In this document: piece by piece, positions 1 to 12,577 of the stretch
Position numbering within the stretch: the stretch's first letter is position 1
Layout of the letters: the number at the start of each line of letters is the position of its first letter
DNA from: Stratiolaelaps scimitus
Taxonomy: Eukaryota > Arthropoda > Arachnida > Mesostigmata > Laelapidae
NCBI GenBank assembly: GCA_019614645.1
Contig: JABWDB010000035.1
Location: 2,728,001-2,792,000 of the forward strand
Reading direction: 5' to 3'
Length of the DNA stretch: 64,000 bases
Made by a program: the position numbers and the translations under genes
Notes under the pieces: model-generated
Database searches by the model: none
Seen by the model: the letters and a program-made list of their open reading frames with translations, nothing else
Told to the model about the DNA's origin: nothing

Positions 1-2860
1 GAGCTATCGCTTTGAGAATGCTATCGCCCTAAATAAATTGCTTGTTCATTCAGCTGTCTGTATCGACTTAATAAAAAGAGAGAATTTAGATATGATCACA
101 TTTCGGTAGGGGGGAGAGAGAGAGTGATTCGCTGGTTGACTCCGCCGCCGCCGGTGGACGAAACTTGTTGAGCGCTGAGCTCGTCAGATGGCGAGCAGCA
201 GCAATCTTGGCAGCAACGCCGCTGTTTCAATAGCTGTTGCTACAGCCACTGTCGCTCGTATTGCCTGACGTGGCGAAGCGCAGCTGGCTAAAGGATGAAA
301 CGATGTTCGATTCGCTTAGAGTCGAAGAAGCCCCCAAGAATCCTCATCACCCCCAAGCCCGCTCCCCCCCCCCCGCACTTGTCACTTGCCTTACTAGAAC
401 GGTGTGAGGTGCGCGGGAGCGTTTGAGTAGCGAGACGAATTTGGCCAATTCTTCCGACGCCGCCAGGCATCGAGCATGAATGACGCTCGGCGGAGGTAGA
501 TCTATCTCGTCACTAGCGCCGGGTGGCCAATACGGGCCAGTGGTTCGACTGAAGCGATGGACAAGTGCTCCATTAAAACTCGTCTAGCTGATAGGTATAG
601 TAGCAAACGAGATATGGAAGAGCAAGATATTGTATAGTAACATTGCTAACAGCAATAAGAGCACAACAAACAACGCTACGCGATTATGGTTGCGGCAACA
701 ATCGCTGCCCTAAATGAATTGTTATTATTATTATTATAATATTAATTTATACGATGACTCGAATCCGACAGCGTGGACAGTGCGGATCGAGCAAATCAAA
801 ACAGGCATGATGTGTACACGGTCGATCGGGACAAGCTGAGCTGAAGTGGTATTAGGTGATGGGCTCGAGTCAACACAAATGAATCTGTAGCTGTTCGCTT
901 CCTGATAAAGGTTCCGATGAAAGCAAACGGTGTGCAGAAGAAATACCGTTATCACTTGATTAATAACAACGCGCGTTTGTCTCTTTGTATGAAGATAAAT
1001 AGTCAATGGATTGAATTGCGGCATTGACTGCGAATTGACGAACACAACTCCTCCGTTGCTGCTGCTGCTGCTACTGCTGTGGTGTTGATGTATTTCCGTC
1101 ATGTGGGTATGCCATAGCTGATGGACCTACCTAGCATAAAACTTCACAATATCGTATGATCATATTGAGAGAGATAGGAGAGAGAGAGAGAGAGAGAGCG
1201 AGGAAATTCTAACCATGCGATTTTTGTGGTTGCAGGTAAGAGAAGCCTACACGTCGCGAGCGTTCAGCGGTTAGTTATCGGTGACTTGCGCAGAGAGTTG
1301 CAACGCAAACGAAACATTTTAAGATTTCATTCAACGATTAATTGATTAACTGACCAACACTGTGATCCCATGATCGCAAACTTATATCATCTCAACAGTA
1401 CGTACGAAATGTTGAGAAACGATCGAAGTTAGACTGATATGATCAAATTTCCCCTACAATTTTCGCCTTAATGGTCATGAAACGTCAGCTAGAATGATAC
1501 ATCTCTTCAAAGGCTACACAACACACCACTGAGTAGCGGATGTACTCGCAAGCGAAATAGTTAATATGACCTTGTGAAACAGACCTCGAGTAGTACAAGT
1601 TACTAGTTTATATATATATATATATTTATATATTATTATACAATAGTTGAACTCTACGATTGCGATACAGGAACCAGCCCCAAACGTGTGGGTTGTCGGT
1701 TTAAAGTTTTCAACCCGGCTGTCCATTTCAAGTGAACCCGACTCATTCTCAATGGTTGCTATCTAGCAAACTTAAAATGACTTGTTTTACCATACAACTG
1801 GACATAACCTACTGAAAAACGGCCGATGCCGCTCTTATGGCGGCCATTTTATGGGGCAGCGAGAAGAGGCGAGAAATGCGTCATGCTAGTATTCGTCCTA
1901 TATAGAATAATTTGATTTAATATAGGATCTCATTGGAGTTTTTGTCTTTGTCAGGCCAAAACGACCCTTGCAGATTTAGAAATTATGAGTGAAAATTAGC
2001 GACTTTTACTACGATGAGAAATATTGCTGTCTGACTACACGTTAATTACTTGGCAGGTAGCACGAGCGTGATTCAATAGCATGGGAAATCATGATATGCC
2101 TGTCGAAGCGTTTTTTTTTCCATGTACCGTAGAATGCACCGTAGTTAGTGCATCATTAATCCTTTAATTATAGGGCAATTATTTTCATCGGCTGGGAAAA
2201 TCACAACCGTGACACTCGATTCGTTTGAACGTTTTGTTTTTAAGCTCGTCAACAGCTTTGTTTTATGACAGAAAGATGATAATTAAGATTACAAAAATAA
2301 ACGAACTGTCCAAATCTTTGTATTTTGTCTCGACATGATTCTGATTTAGTGAATTCATAGCAAATTACCTCTAACAAAGCATTGCCCGGCTGTCGGAGAA
2401 AACTGGGCGTATGTGGAACGAATTTTCCTCCAAATGAGAAAGGCACTATTAGCACCAGTGGGCCATTCCTCATTTTTCATCTATAACTCGCCGCACGATC
2501 ATTGGTCAAACTATATCTCTCGTGAAATGCTCTAAAGAGAAAAAATAAACACGCCTCTGCACATCGTAACTTTTGTGTCGTGGTCAGCTCGCTTAATTTG
2601 CTCCACTTTATCTTGAATATTACTTTTTTTTTTGTAACTGACAATCAACAGCTGTGCTGGCTGTTTACCCTTCATTTCATTGGCTATGTCTGATGGAATC
2701 GCCGCTGGAATCGGGCGAGGCGCTGTGCTGGGGGGTTGCTGACAGGGGTTCGCCTCCATAGAACGTTTACGTGGAACTGTCCCGAGTTCTCGTTCGCTCC
2801 GTCCTCATCACGATATGTCGCTGCTAGTTCTCACTGATTTGCTTCCTTTTCGTCGTTCAG
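1..2860. other. No gene seen; simple repeats only
   Basis: Anonymous sequence. It contains a C run (364-374), a GCT/GCA-rich stretch (1055-1085), a (GA)n tract (1167-1198), a short (TA)n tract (1611-1630) and T-rich runs. Short ORFs on the minus strand (for example 734-1102, with a poly-Ser run from the GCT repeat) have no family resemblance. Confidence 0.6.
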
Positions 2861-3027
2861 CGGCTGGCGGAGTCGGAGCGCGAAGTGCGCCGGGCATTGC
2901 CGATCAGGAGATGACCAAATGCAATATTTGTCTTGCCATCGAGCAGACCGATTTGGGCCGGGAAGCACAAGCGATCTTTGCCACTGCTGTAGGTATTGGC
3001 GCGGCGGTGAGCAATTACCACGGCGAG
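2861..3027 (+). CDS. Exon-like stretch, unrecognised
   Basis: A 167-bp open segment preceded by a pyrimidine-rich tract and TTCAG (2856-2860) and followed by a good donor, GAG|GTAAGC (3027/3028). The open frame continues upstream to an ATG at 2815 and reads MTKCNICLAIEQTDLGREAQ in its middle. I recognise no family and see no neighbouring exon that would join it in phase. A second acceptor-like site (TTTCAG, 3051-3056) opens a 42-codon frame beginning VDGVTAVSLCPCGRFVANYD, but 28 bp is too short for an intron between them. It could easily be chance. Confidence 0.15.
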
Positions 3028-3714
3028 GTAAGCCATGGTACAATAGTTGATTTCAGGTGGACGGCGTCACGGCCGTGTCGCTGTGTCCGTGCGGAAGATT
3101 CGTCGCCAACTATGATAGACGTGATGCGTCAGCAAGCGGACACTTTGCGCTCGTGATTCATTTAAGTGACGTTACCAACGGCTAAACCACCGCGACCGGC
3201 GAGCGTGGGTGCGTAGCGTGGTTCGAGAGGCTCTTGTAATAAAAATAATAATCATAATAATTAGTATCACTATCACCGTCAGCTGCAGGAGCAGCATTAG
3301 CAATCAGTTGCGATCTGAGAAGCAGCAGGCGGCGGACAGTCAATGGACACTCGGAGCAGGGAAGCCTATATGTAGGCATCTGCATGCGTAATAAATGCGT
3401 TGTACTAATACAATAATGTTAATATTAATAATAAAAATATTAATTGCAAACTCCATTAGCCGTAAGCTGGTGTCCGAAGTAGCCAACAGTGATGAGTCAG
3501 TGGCGTAGTGTAGTCCTGTCTACCCCCGTTCCACCGTGGGTAGATCTCGCACTTCCATGGGTAAGCACAGAGCTGCCGTTGAGGAAAGTCAATCACGACG
3601 AGGCCGACGCAAGCGACAGCAACAACAACAACAGTGAGGTCAGCAGGTGCAGCAACATCAGCAACAAAGACAACAGGGACACATTGGGTGGGAAGAGGTG
3701 GCTAGTTTTGTTGT

Positions 3715-3870
3715 TGTTGTCGTCGTCGTTATTTCTGCTATTGTTGTTGTTGTTGTTGTTGCTGTCGTCGTCGTCGTCGTTATTTCTGCTATTGTTGTTG
3801 TTGTTGCTGTTGTTGTCGTCGTCGTCGTCGTTATTTCTGCTATTGTTGTTGTTATTGTTGACGATGATGA
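3715..3870. repeat. 51-bp GTT/GTC-rich minisatellite, three units
   Basis: The landmark TTATTTCTGCTATTG recurs at 3729, 3780 and 3831, exactly 51 bp apart, with GTT, GTC and GCT triplets between. As 51 is a multiple of three, two reading frames stay open and give poly-Leu/Ser and poly-Val ORFs (3489-3899 and 3647-3880). These are artefacts of the repeat. Confidence 0.85.
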
Positions 3871-6800
3871 TTATGACTAGCGTGGTTTTCTATCATTGAT
3901 ATGGAACTACTGCTACATGCATCAGTAACCATTGCTGGTGTTGTTTTTACTGTTGAGAAGTCTGACCGAAATCAGTACTGGGTAGCATTCGATGTTCGAG
4001 AGGCATTGCTACACCAAAGAGCTGCTGCTGCTGCTGCTTTTACCAAAAAGACTCTTGCATGTCGCTCTGTCTACCTCGTGGGGCTTGATGTTCCCCTTCA
4101 TCTGCACAAATCACCTCAGCGAATCTGAAATACACGAACCTCGTTCGTGCTGATAACGCTGATGAGAGCACCTCGTTAACACTACTTGCCACTCGGCTGT
4201 CGTCACCCCTTTGTCACTCGTGTTTCCCCTGCAATCAGCCGCTCTTCTATTTAGCGATGATCTTCGTTCGTTGATCATCAGTCCCTGCCTTGTAGCCGAT
4301 CACCAGGTCGTTCGTTCGCTTGCATACAGATGAGAGTGTGCATGAGCCAGTTTTTTTTTTGCGCCGCTCCATGCATAGCCCTGACAACACGATCGGTGTC
4401 GTCCGCCACAAATGTGAGCGCGATCTCTCCTCAAACCCGTGATCAACGCTATAAGGGAAGCAATGGAGGCTGCCACATTGGAGTTCTCGGTGTCGCAATA
4501 CCACACCGCGAGCGGCACGACCACAGAGAAAAATCACTCATCATTACCACTTTATCATACATTAGCACGGTAGTGTCGTTGTTGTCGACATCGTTGTGAT
4601 GGCTTGGCCGAACAGGGAGAGCGCTAAGTGGCCAATCGCAGTGAACACTGAAGAATGGAGAATGACAACAGTGACGGCTACCCATAACAATAATCGAGAA
4701 GCAAAATAGCGCAGGGAATTAGTCTCGCCGGCGACAAGAACAACAACATCGGCGACACGAACCATTATCGATATGCTATTTGTACGTCTAGCCATAAATA
4801 TCTTGATCGGATCTACGGCCGCGGCCGATGATTCGTGTTCTAGTTGACGTTGGACTTTTCGACTCCTTGAACACGCTCACGTCTATACTTGGTTGGAATG
4901 GCTGAACCAGCGAAGCGCCTGTCAGCAGTTGACATGATCAGGATAGCGGAGACAGTCCATGTAGTATAATAATCATCATAGTAGTAATAATCATCATAAT
5001 AATCGTATTGATATCAATTGACCTTGATTATTTTTCGTACGACAGCCGCTTTCTTCTCGTATGTGCGCGTCACTGATAAGCTGGATAAGGAGGAGTAAAG
5101 ATGCGAGAGAGAAAACAGCTAATGTTCATCTGTCCGCGCGATCGGCGATTGATTATGACCGGCTGGCCGCCGCCGTCGCCGCCTCCCGTTGCTGAGACAT
5201 ATCGAGACGCCAGGCGATGACGGCTGCTCGCTTGCGGTCGACAGATCAGTGAGCGTCGCAGTGCTGCTCAACCTGTACGGGACGCACGGCGAACGATTCG
5301 TCCAGAAGCTGATATGTCGACCGGCGCTGTTCGGACTGAACTACGGCCGTAGGGCAGTGTCAGAGGCAGAAAATGAGGACGCGACAAATGTAATCAGTGA
5401 CTAGATTGCTTGCCACATGTAACAGAGATAAAGATACAAATAGATTAGATAGATGATAGAGAGAAAGGTAGAGAGAGAGAGAGGTGGAAATATGCATTCA
5501 TATCCTGAAGGGAATCGAAACAGAATCGAGACAGAAGAATGAAGGTGGATTATGAAGGTGAGTAATAATATATCTGGAGACATTCATCATGCTGGTTGCG
5601 TGAATGCAGTAACAGTTGAGGCAAAGACAGATTCAGGGGGAAAAACATTTGCTATGGAACTACATTTGCGTCTACCGGTGCCCCTTTAGAGCTTCGGTTC
5701 TACGGGAAATGAGCACAGTTCTGTCGTGACGGTGGTTCAACTCCTCGACGGTGGTTGACCTCTTGTTGGCTAGGATGTTGCAGCAAAGGCTAGCCACTGT
5801 TTGATATGTTACTCAGCAGTGTGAGGGTAGAATTTGGTCTGAATTGAAATTCGTTACGAATCGATCATTTTCTGCCTCAGGTGTATATCCTCGAGAGGCT
5901 GGACTAATTAGCTGTGTACTCTGCGTAATGACGCGAATATCGAGATGGAAAAAAAAAAGAGGACATCGACGTTGCATCATTTGCGTCATCATTAGTCAAT
6001 GCTGTTGAGAAAGAAAATAGTTAATTAATTAATCATACGACAGCAGCCAGCTCGCACGAATATCTATGGATATATCTACATGTGACGATCAAATAGATCA
6101 TTGCGCCCTACATCTACCCACTTTTGTCAGGGTAGTGTGTACGCTCTGCTGCATTTTGCTTCATCTTCACAGATGTTGATGAAAGCCAACGATTCATTCG
6201 ATCTGACAAATCCACTTCGTTCACTCAAATATGGCTATCCTCTTTTATAGTCGCGGACAGGAACATGACTTGAGTTTCGGCTCGAACTGAGATCGAGAGA
6301 TTACGTTCGCGCTTCGGATAGTAGCCGAATGCGTTGTCCTAATCAAATGAGATTAGGATAATTCCTAATTCGTGCACCGTATGGAGAAGATTGTCACCTA
6401 TTTGTTTGCAGCGGGCGCGATAAGCGGGGCTCAAATAGATCACATGAGTAGAAAAAAGGTTTGAAGAAAGGATCTTTACACATCTATCGAGCGCATAGTC
6501 GCTCTAATGAGTAGGTTCGATGGATCGTCATGGCATGACATCAACATGTCATAATATTAGAATGACCTATTTTACTCATTGGTTTGTTTTGTTCTAAGCT
6601 CGGAGTTGAACACTAAACAGTCAACAGTCAACATTGAGTCGCCATTGCACCTGCCGGCATAGACACTTAACGGCACATAATGCAATTAAAATTTTATACG
6701 CCCAACGCGTAGGCGTGTAACTATCAACTTAATTTACTGAGAAGCAGCCAACCTATAGCGATCGGTGTAATTGCATCACCTCATCATTGGACGAACATGT

Positions 6801-9229
6801 AATGGCAGCAAATTTTGTAACAAGCCTGTAGGCGATATGGAATCGTTTCTTTTGGGGCGCTCCACACGAGATGCACCAGCACAAGACAATACTCTCTGTG
6901 CCAACGGGTGAAGTAGGTGAAGTTTTCCTCTCTAACAATCTACCTCATTTATAGGCAAAATTAACAATACCACTGACCGAAACGAGACATGTGGTGTCTG
7001 TCTTCCTTCTCCTCATAAAGCGAATGTCAACAAAGTATCGCATTGAATCGTCCACTGGAGTGTTGCATCGGATGCACATGTTACACGTAGGCCGAGTCGA
7101 GGCCTCCTTCGAACAACTACGTTCCCCTTTGGCCGTTCCATCCTGTTGCCGAAATTGGATTTTTTCCTCTTCCACTCGATGGCTGAGCCCCCGGAGCTGC
7201 ATTTGGACCGTCGACCGAGGGGACGCCACAAGGGGGCCTACTTGGTTCATCTCCCAGTGGCGGTGCCAACTGTCGATTAGAACGTCGTCGTCGTTGTCGT
7301 TGTCGTTCTCTTAGGCCAACACTACCGGCATCGCCGCCGCCGCCGCCGCCGCCACCACCACCAGCGCACCGCGACGGGCCGCCGGGGACTTAACTCTTTT
7401 GTTTGTTAAGTCAGCTCCGTCGTTGTTTAAGAGGCAGGCAGGGTTCATTCATTGACTAGTTCCCTTCCGGCCACGCTTCCAGCGAGGCGGGAAGACAACG
7501 GTATTTGCATCTATCGACGCATGGACGCTATTGCAGCGCAGCAGCAGTGTCCCTATGGGGTTCGGGCTGAACCGTCCTGATCCGAGCCGAACCCCATCTC
7601 CCCCCGCCGCCCCCCCACCTTCCCGGGAGGGATCGGAGGGGAGCAAGTCGCTTAGCCCACACAAGGGCACAAGTTGCACTGTATTGTAGAACGAGCGGAC
7701 TTCGATCAGACCGTCGAGGGAATCGGGCGCTGCAACCGGTTACTGATGCTGGCAGTTCTTCTACTGCCAACGTCGCCTACTACTGCCGCCTCGATCAAAC
7801 AACCAGAATCGACAACCTTGGCAGGGACAACAAATGCGCCATCATGCGAAAAAAAGATTAGGCTGCATCCCGATCTGCTGCAGCTGGCTGGCTGGCTGGC
7901 TGGCTAGACCGGACGATTTGTTGGGACTGGAGTTTTTTTGTGATGTCCTCCTGATGCTGTCAAGCAGTCCCGGCCGAGCCGAACCACATGGCACACACAC
8001 ACATACACACCTCGCCGTCGGCACTGCGGTCTTCTACAACTGAATGTAGAATTTCGCAGTTGGCAAGAAAAGTTTGTTTTTCTTTTTAACTGTTCATTTT
8101 CTCCGTTGATTTTGTTTGCTCGCATACAGATGAAGGGGACGAATACGAAATTCTTCTCGGTAAAATGCGCTGACTTTCTGATCGATCAGAGAGAAATCGA
8201 GAGAGAGAGAGAGAGAGAGACTGAGCTGCCAGACACTGTCGTTATTAGTTTTGTGAATGATTTGCGCGCAGCTGGTTACCTTTAGGCAAAACGCGTTCAT
8301 CAGCCGCGCAATCGACTCTCGTCCGATAGTCTGTCCCTTGCTCTCGTGAATGGCGCGACGCTTTGATTGCGCCCATTAGTGCGCTTACCCCCGTGACCGT
8401 TGTGGGTCAGCTCCTGTTTGTACAATTTGCTTCCGAATTTACGAATATGAAAAAACTACCGTTCTAGAAGCTCGGTGTACACTAAGACGCCCTTACTAAC
8501 CTACAGGTGACTCAAGGAAATTGTCATGATCATGTCAATCAAAGCATCCATTTATTGTTGCCGTTTCACCTCTATAGGTGTGAATATTTCGATATTCGAT
8601 GATAACATATTAGCCAGTGGCAGTTAGCAGGTTAGAGCTGTCCTTCGAATTGTGTTGAAACGATACGCTCCAATACTCCGAGATACTTGCACCAATATAT
8701 ATATATATATAACATCCCAGAAACAGTTCCCCGTCTCACCGTGTTTGATGATGCGGGCAATCTTTCTTTTCTTACTAATTTAGCCTTCTAATGGCTTGCA
8801 GTACAGAAAAGCATAACGCCTATCACATAGGTAGATACGAAGGTTGATATAAGCATATTTTCCCCTATTTTTTTTTCCAAACAGGCTAAAGGTATCGTTT
8901 TCCAGCTAAAGTAATTTCGGTCAGGCGGGGATTCCGGCAAGAGTTAGCCTCGCCAACTGATGTCTTTTTATGGTGCTGCCCAACTGCTACGAATACACCA
9001 GCTAAAGTGATGATCACTGTCGGCAGTCCCACCTTCTGTGCGGTTAGCGCCTTCGACTCCCATCAGCGTTGCCTTGTCCTAATTGTTAATTAAATTATTT
9101 CTAGACGAAATCACTTAACCAACCAACAGTAACACAAATAATCACAGCGTCCCTCACTGCAACAAAGCCAACGAAGTCACATCAGCCACCGAGAGCATGT
9201 TCACTTACCTTAAGCTGCTGAAGGTGCCC

Positions 9230-9234
<5 letters not shown>
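3871..9234. other. No gene seen
   Basis: ORFs of up to 107 codons occur on both strands (for example 6991-7314 plus against 6945-7250 minus), overlap each other and match nothing I know. Local features are GCC/GCT triplet runs at 5170 and 7330-7365, a (GGCT)n run at 7885-7905, a (CA)n run at 7994-8010, a (GA)n tract at 8199-8220 and a (TA)n tract at 8695-8711. Confidence 0.6.

Positions 9235-9260
<26 letters not shown>
9235..9260. repeat. (CT)n microsatellite
   Basis: Thirteen CT units. Comparable (GA)n tracts lie at 1167-1198, 8199-8220 and 28,900-28,924. Confidence 0.9.
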
Positions 9261-9641
9261 GCGTTAGTTGATCACACCCGTTATTTGTTATTCTTATACC
9301 GATTTGTTGTTGCTGTTGTTGTTGTTCCTGCTGTTGTTCCCAGTGGTAGTGCTGAGGTGATGCAAAAGTGCCATTGAAAAATCACCACTGGCGGGGTCGC
9401 GATCGGCGACGCCGAAGGGTGATGCTCACTTCGTTCAATCGTTACTTATTCGTTCAGTAGCAGTGATGACGATAGTGGCACGTGTCGAAAAGACGCTTTT
9501 TGATGTAATTCCATTGGAAACCCGCCATTCGCAAGCCGCCCCAGGGCCTGCCCGGGATTTCTTGTCTACTGCAAACCGCTCTTATTTTTCATTATTTTTT
9601 TTTATAGGTCGAAGTATGTATTACAATTCGATATATATATA

Positions 9642-9673
9642 TTAGGTAGTCCCCAGCGAATTGTCGCGCCTTT
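9642..9673 (+). repeat. Mariner left terminal inverted repeat
   Basis: Pairs with 10895-10926 on the opposite strand over about 32 bp with four mismatches. It is immediately preceded by a TA from the (TA)n target. Confidence 0.9.
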
Positions 9674-9786
9674 CGGATGGCGCACAGCCCGAACTACGCC
9701 ACACAATGCGTTCATTTTTGGAGTGGGCACGCGGTAGGAACGTGGCTTCCTTTCGAACACTGAGTGGTTTCGATACGATCAGAAAG

Positions 9787-10839
9787 ATGGACGCTGCAGC
9801 AAAAAGTTCAAATTCCCCCAAAAATCAACGGGAAATCATCAAGTTTTTGTTTCTCCAAAAACACCCTCCAGCTGAAATCCATCGACAATTAGTGAACGCG
9901 TACGGCAGGTCTGCCTTATGCCTGCGAACGGTGCAACGTTGGTGCGAGCGATTTAACAGTGGAGATATGGACACCGATGACCATCGAGGTGGGGACCACA
10001 AATCAGGTGCGACAAGGGATGATCGGATTGACAGAATCAAGGCAGCTTTTGAGCAAACTAGAGCTTGGTCCATGGAGTCTTTGTCGGCTGAAACTTTGAT
10101 TCTTCGGACGACGTGTTATAGAATTATCACCAATATACTGAAGAAGAAGAAAATCAATGAAAAATGGGTTCCCCATAAACTGAGTGCTGACCAAATGAAA
10201 ATGCGTGTGGAGTGTTCGACATCTAATTTGAATACTAATACGCAACAAACCAGTCGCTTAGAGCACACCGTGTCGATAGACGAGACATGGGTAAGCCTGC
10301 ATAGACCCCCTGAGAAGGACCAAGCAAAATAGTGGCTCCGACAAGGTGAAGTGGCGGCGTCTGTGGCAGTGCCAGATAGATTCGGACGAAAGGTGTTGAT
10401 GATACTCGCTCTGGATAGCAAGGGTGTTTGCTATTACGAAATATTAGCGGCAAACGAAAAACTCAATGCTCCCCGATATCTCGGCTTCTTGAAAGGATTG
10501 ATGAACAAATGGCGTGGGGATCGACAGCACCGAGTGTGGTTACTCGACGACAACGCAAGACCTCACCGCACTGCTGAAATTACGACCTGGATGGAGGGGA
10601 ACAATATTGAGCGATGGCATCAACCCCCATATTCTCCTGATTTAAGCCCATGTGATTATGGTTGTTTCCATGCATTAAAAAGGGCAATAGGTGGGGTTCC
10701 ATATGCAACCGTCGAGTTACTCACAAAAGCAATAGATAACGAAATTATATATGGAAACGCAAATGGTAAATATTTGGCTATTTCAAAACTCCCAGAGCGC
10801 TGGAATCGGTGTGTCAATAAAGCTGGAGAGTACCTCTAA
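9787..10839 (+). pseudogene. Mariner transposase with one in-frame stop
   Basis: Cut-and-paste transposase, about 350 codons from the ATG at 9787, the normal length for the family. The frame stays open upstream to 9661, but that part reads through the terminal repeat and is unlikely to be protein. Residues 15-60 form the first helix-turn-helix (REIIKFLFLQKHPPAEIHRQ, then RTVQRWCERFNSG). A second DNA-binding region follows, ending in the family motif WVPHKL (10168-10185). Catalytic triad: D165 in SIDETWV, D255 in LLDDNARPH (codon 10549-10551) and D290 in YSPDLSPCDY (codon 10654-10656). The last two are separated by exactly 34 residues, which defines DD34D. The C-terminus carries KLPERW, as is common in mariners. 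The only visible break is a TAG at 10330-10332 (codon 182), between the first and second aspartates. I see no frameshift. All catalytic residues are present, so inactivation looks recent. Confidence 0.92.
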
Positions 10840-10894
10840 CTCATACCAAAAGATCTTTGTTCTAACTCATTTAGTTCAAAAGTTATTGGCATTT

Positions 10895-10926
10895 AAAGAG
10901 GCGACAGTTTGCTGGGGACTACCTAA
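10895..10926 (-). repeat. Mariner right terminal inverted repeat
   Basis: Reverse complement reads TTAGGTAGTCCCCAGCAAAC, matching the left end. It is immediately followed by TA and a short (TA)n tract. Confidence 0.9.
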
Positions 10927-10928
10927 TA

Positions 10929-12577
10929 TATATATATATACGAGTGTAACCATTTTCGATTTAGGTCAAATTGTGTATCTATAATTGCGCAATAAATCCG
11001 TACGTTTTATCCCTGTCAAACGCGCTTTTGATCATATGGGCGTTTTCGATTGTTCGGTCGTACAGCCCTTCTGAGGCCTCTGACTGATGCTTGAACGCGT
11101 TGGCGAAAGCGTTCGACATTTTACACAGCAGAAATAATTGTTGCAAAATAGTTCAATTCGATAGTTCACAGGGGCTCAGCCACTTCTTAAAATGTATGTG
11201 CATATGAGCCGCATAACTTAACCAGCCACCGCTTTAATTACGCCTAACTTTGGCCCCACTGGTTAACACCCTCATTAGTCCTATATATATATATATATGT
11301 TATGGAATATATATATATATGTTATGGAATATATATATATATGTTATGGAATGTTAATCGTCGTTGGCGGTGCCAACAGCAACAAAATCAAATTTCATGT
11401 ATCACCCCTCCTCATCATCGCTCTTCGCACCGTTCATCGAGAATTTGTCGGAAGAAACGCCAACATATTCTTGTTTATTTGTTCGTCCGCCCGTTCATCC
11501 GTTTGCCTCCACCTTCAGCGTTCGCATTTCAGCGATTGATTGAGGCAGGTTCGCTGAACATCAACCAGCTCGCACTACGAGGTACGAGGTACTTTTTTTT
11601 TTGACTTTTCATCACCGCTGGGGTGAAATGTCTTCCCGACGACGCGCTTTTTTTTTGTGGGTGCGGCGACATGCAAAACCATTTCATGTCTTGGGTTGCG
11701 ACTGTTCTTCCAGATCCATCACCAGTGACACCCACTACTGCGCAGGCAGCGTAGACCAGCCGTTACGTTGAGTTTCCGTTGGAAGTCGCCAGCTGTTGCT
11801 GATCTTCCTGTTACTGCTGCTGCTGCTGTTGCTGCTGTTTGTGTTAGTGATAGTAGTACTAGTAGTAGTTCTAGGGGGATGATTGCTAAACAGGCGATGG
11901 CCGGGAGGCAGTTGAACAGCCCCCCTCCACGGTGAGAGAGACTTGTTAGATTGCAAGTCACCAGCTGCTGCTGCTGCTGCTGATCTCCTGCTCCGTTAGA
12001 CCTTCTTCTAGAAGTGGCATCACCTGGCCGGAGTCTCGCGGCCTCGCTCCGCTGCGCAGTGACGTCTATTTGTCGAGGAAGCAACGCTCGAGTGATCAGA
12101 TCTCTCGCTCGCTCGCTCGCTGCCGCGGTGGTCACTGTCTTCGCCGCCGGCGTCACATAGGCGGTCCAGCTCCGACGGCCGTTGGCTGAAACAGCTTCGA
12201 TTCGTTGACGCTGCAGCAAGCAACAGCATTTTGAGTAGCAGCTCGGCAGAAGCAGTATCAGAGCGCCACTTCGAAGACCATAGGCAAGATGGAATTAAGC
12301 GATCGAAATCGTGAACGCAGCAGCGATACAACAGCTTCAAGAGCTCAGTTCCCAGTGCAGATCCACATTAGAGCTGCTTTGTAATGGTAGGTAGCATGCA
12401 CGGCGGCGACGGCGATGCTGGTGGGATGAGACACCCACGGTCGCTCTATATCAAACATAGGTCTTTTGACGCTGTTACAGCAGACACAACGTTATTTCGC
12501 TGCGCCAAATGGGAGCAGGTGTAGTTGACTGTTGTTTGGGGCGACTGCAGACTCAATCCTGGCGACAGCACACTGCG
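10929..12577. other. No gene seen; CAG/GCT-rich block
   Basis: Apart from the 22-bp array, 11,700-12,345 is rich in CpG and CTG/CAG triplets (11,814-11,835 and 11,966-11,983). It supports a 166-codon minus-strand ORF (11,719-12,219) with Ala/Thr/Ser-rich, low-complexity protein. It could be part of a UTR or exon. I see no recognisable domain or start context. Confidence 0.45.
11283..11350. repeat. 22-bp tandem array, three units
   Basis: GTTATGGA occurs at 11299, 11321 and 11343, each preceded by 14-18 bp of (AT)n. It may have grown from slippage of a TA microsatellite with an interruption. Confidence 0.85.

Larger units (their letters stand above)
9642..10926 (+). mobile_element. Complete mariner (DD34D) transposon
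   Basis: A 1,285-bp DNA transposon, the usual size for mariner. The left end begins TTAGGTAGTCCCCAGC and the right end is its reverse complement. About 32 bp can be paired, with 4 mismatches, and the outer 16 bp are identical. TA dinucleotides flank both ends (9640-9641 and 10927-10928), as expected for mariner target duplication. The target was a short (TA)n microsatellite. The single gene inside is a transposase in the same orientation with one premature stop. Both ends look competent, so the element could in principle be moved by a related active transposase (inference). Confidence 0.95.

Noticed and set aside
8401..8413. Another copy of the shared hairpin end (TGTGGGTCAGCTC)
   Set aside because: 13-bp match to the 62.7-kb copy, but no A-rich tail, no body and no flanking duplication; may be chance or a very old remnant.
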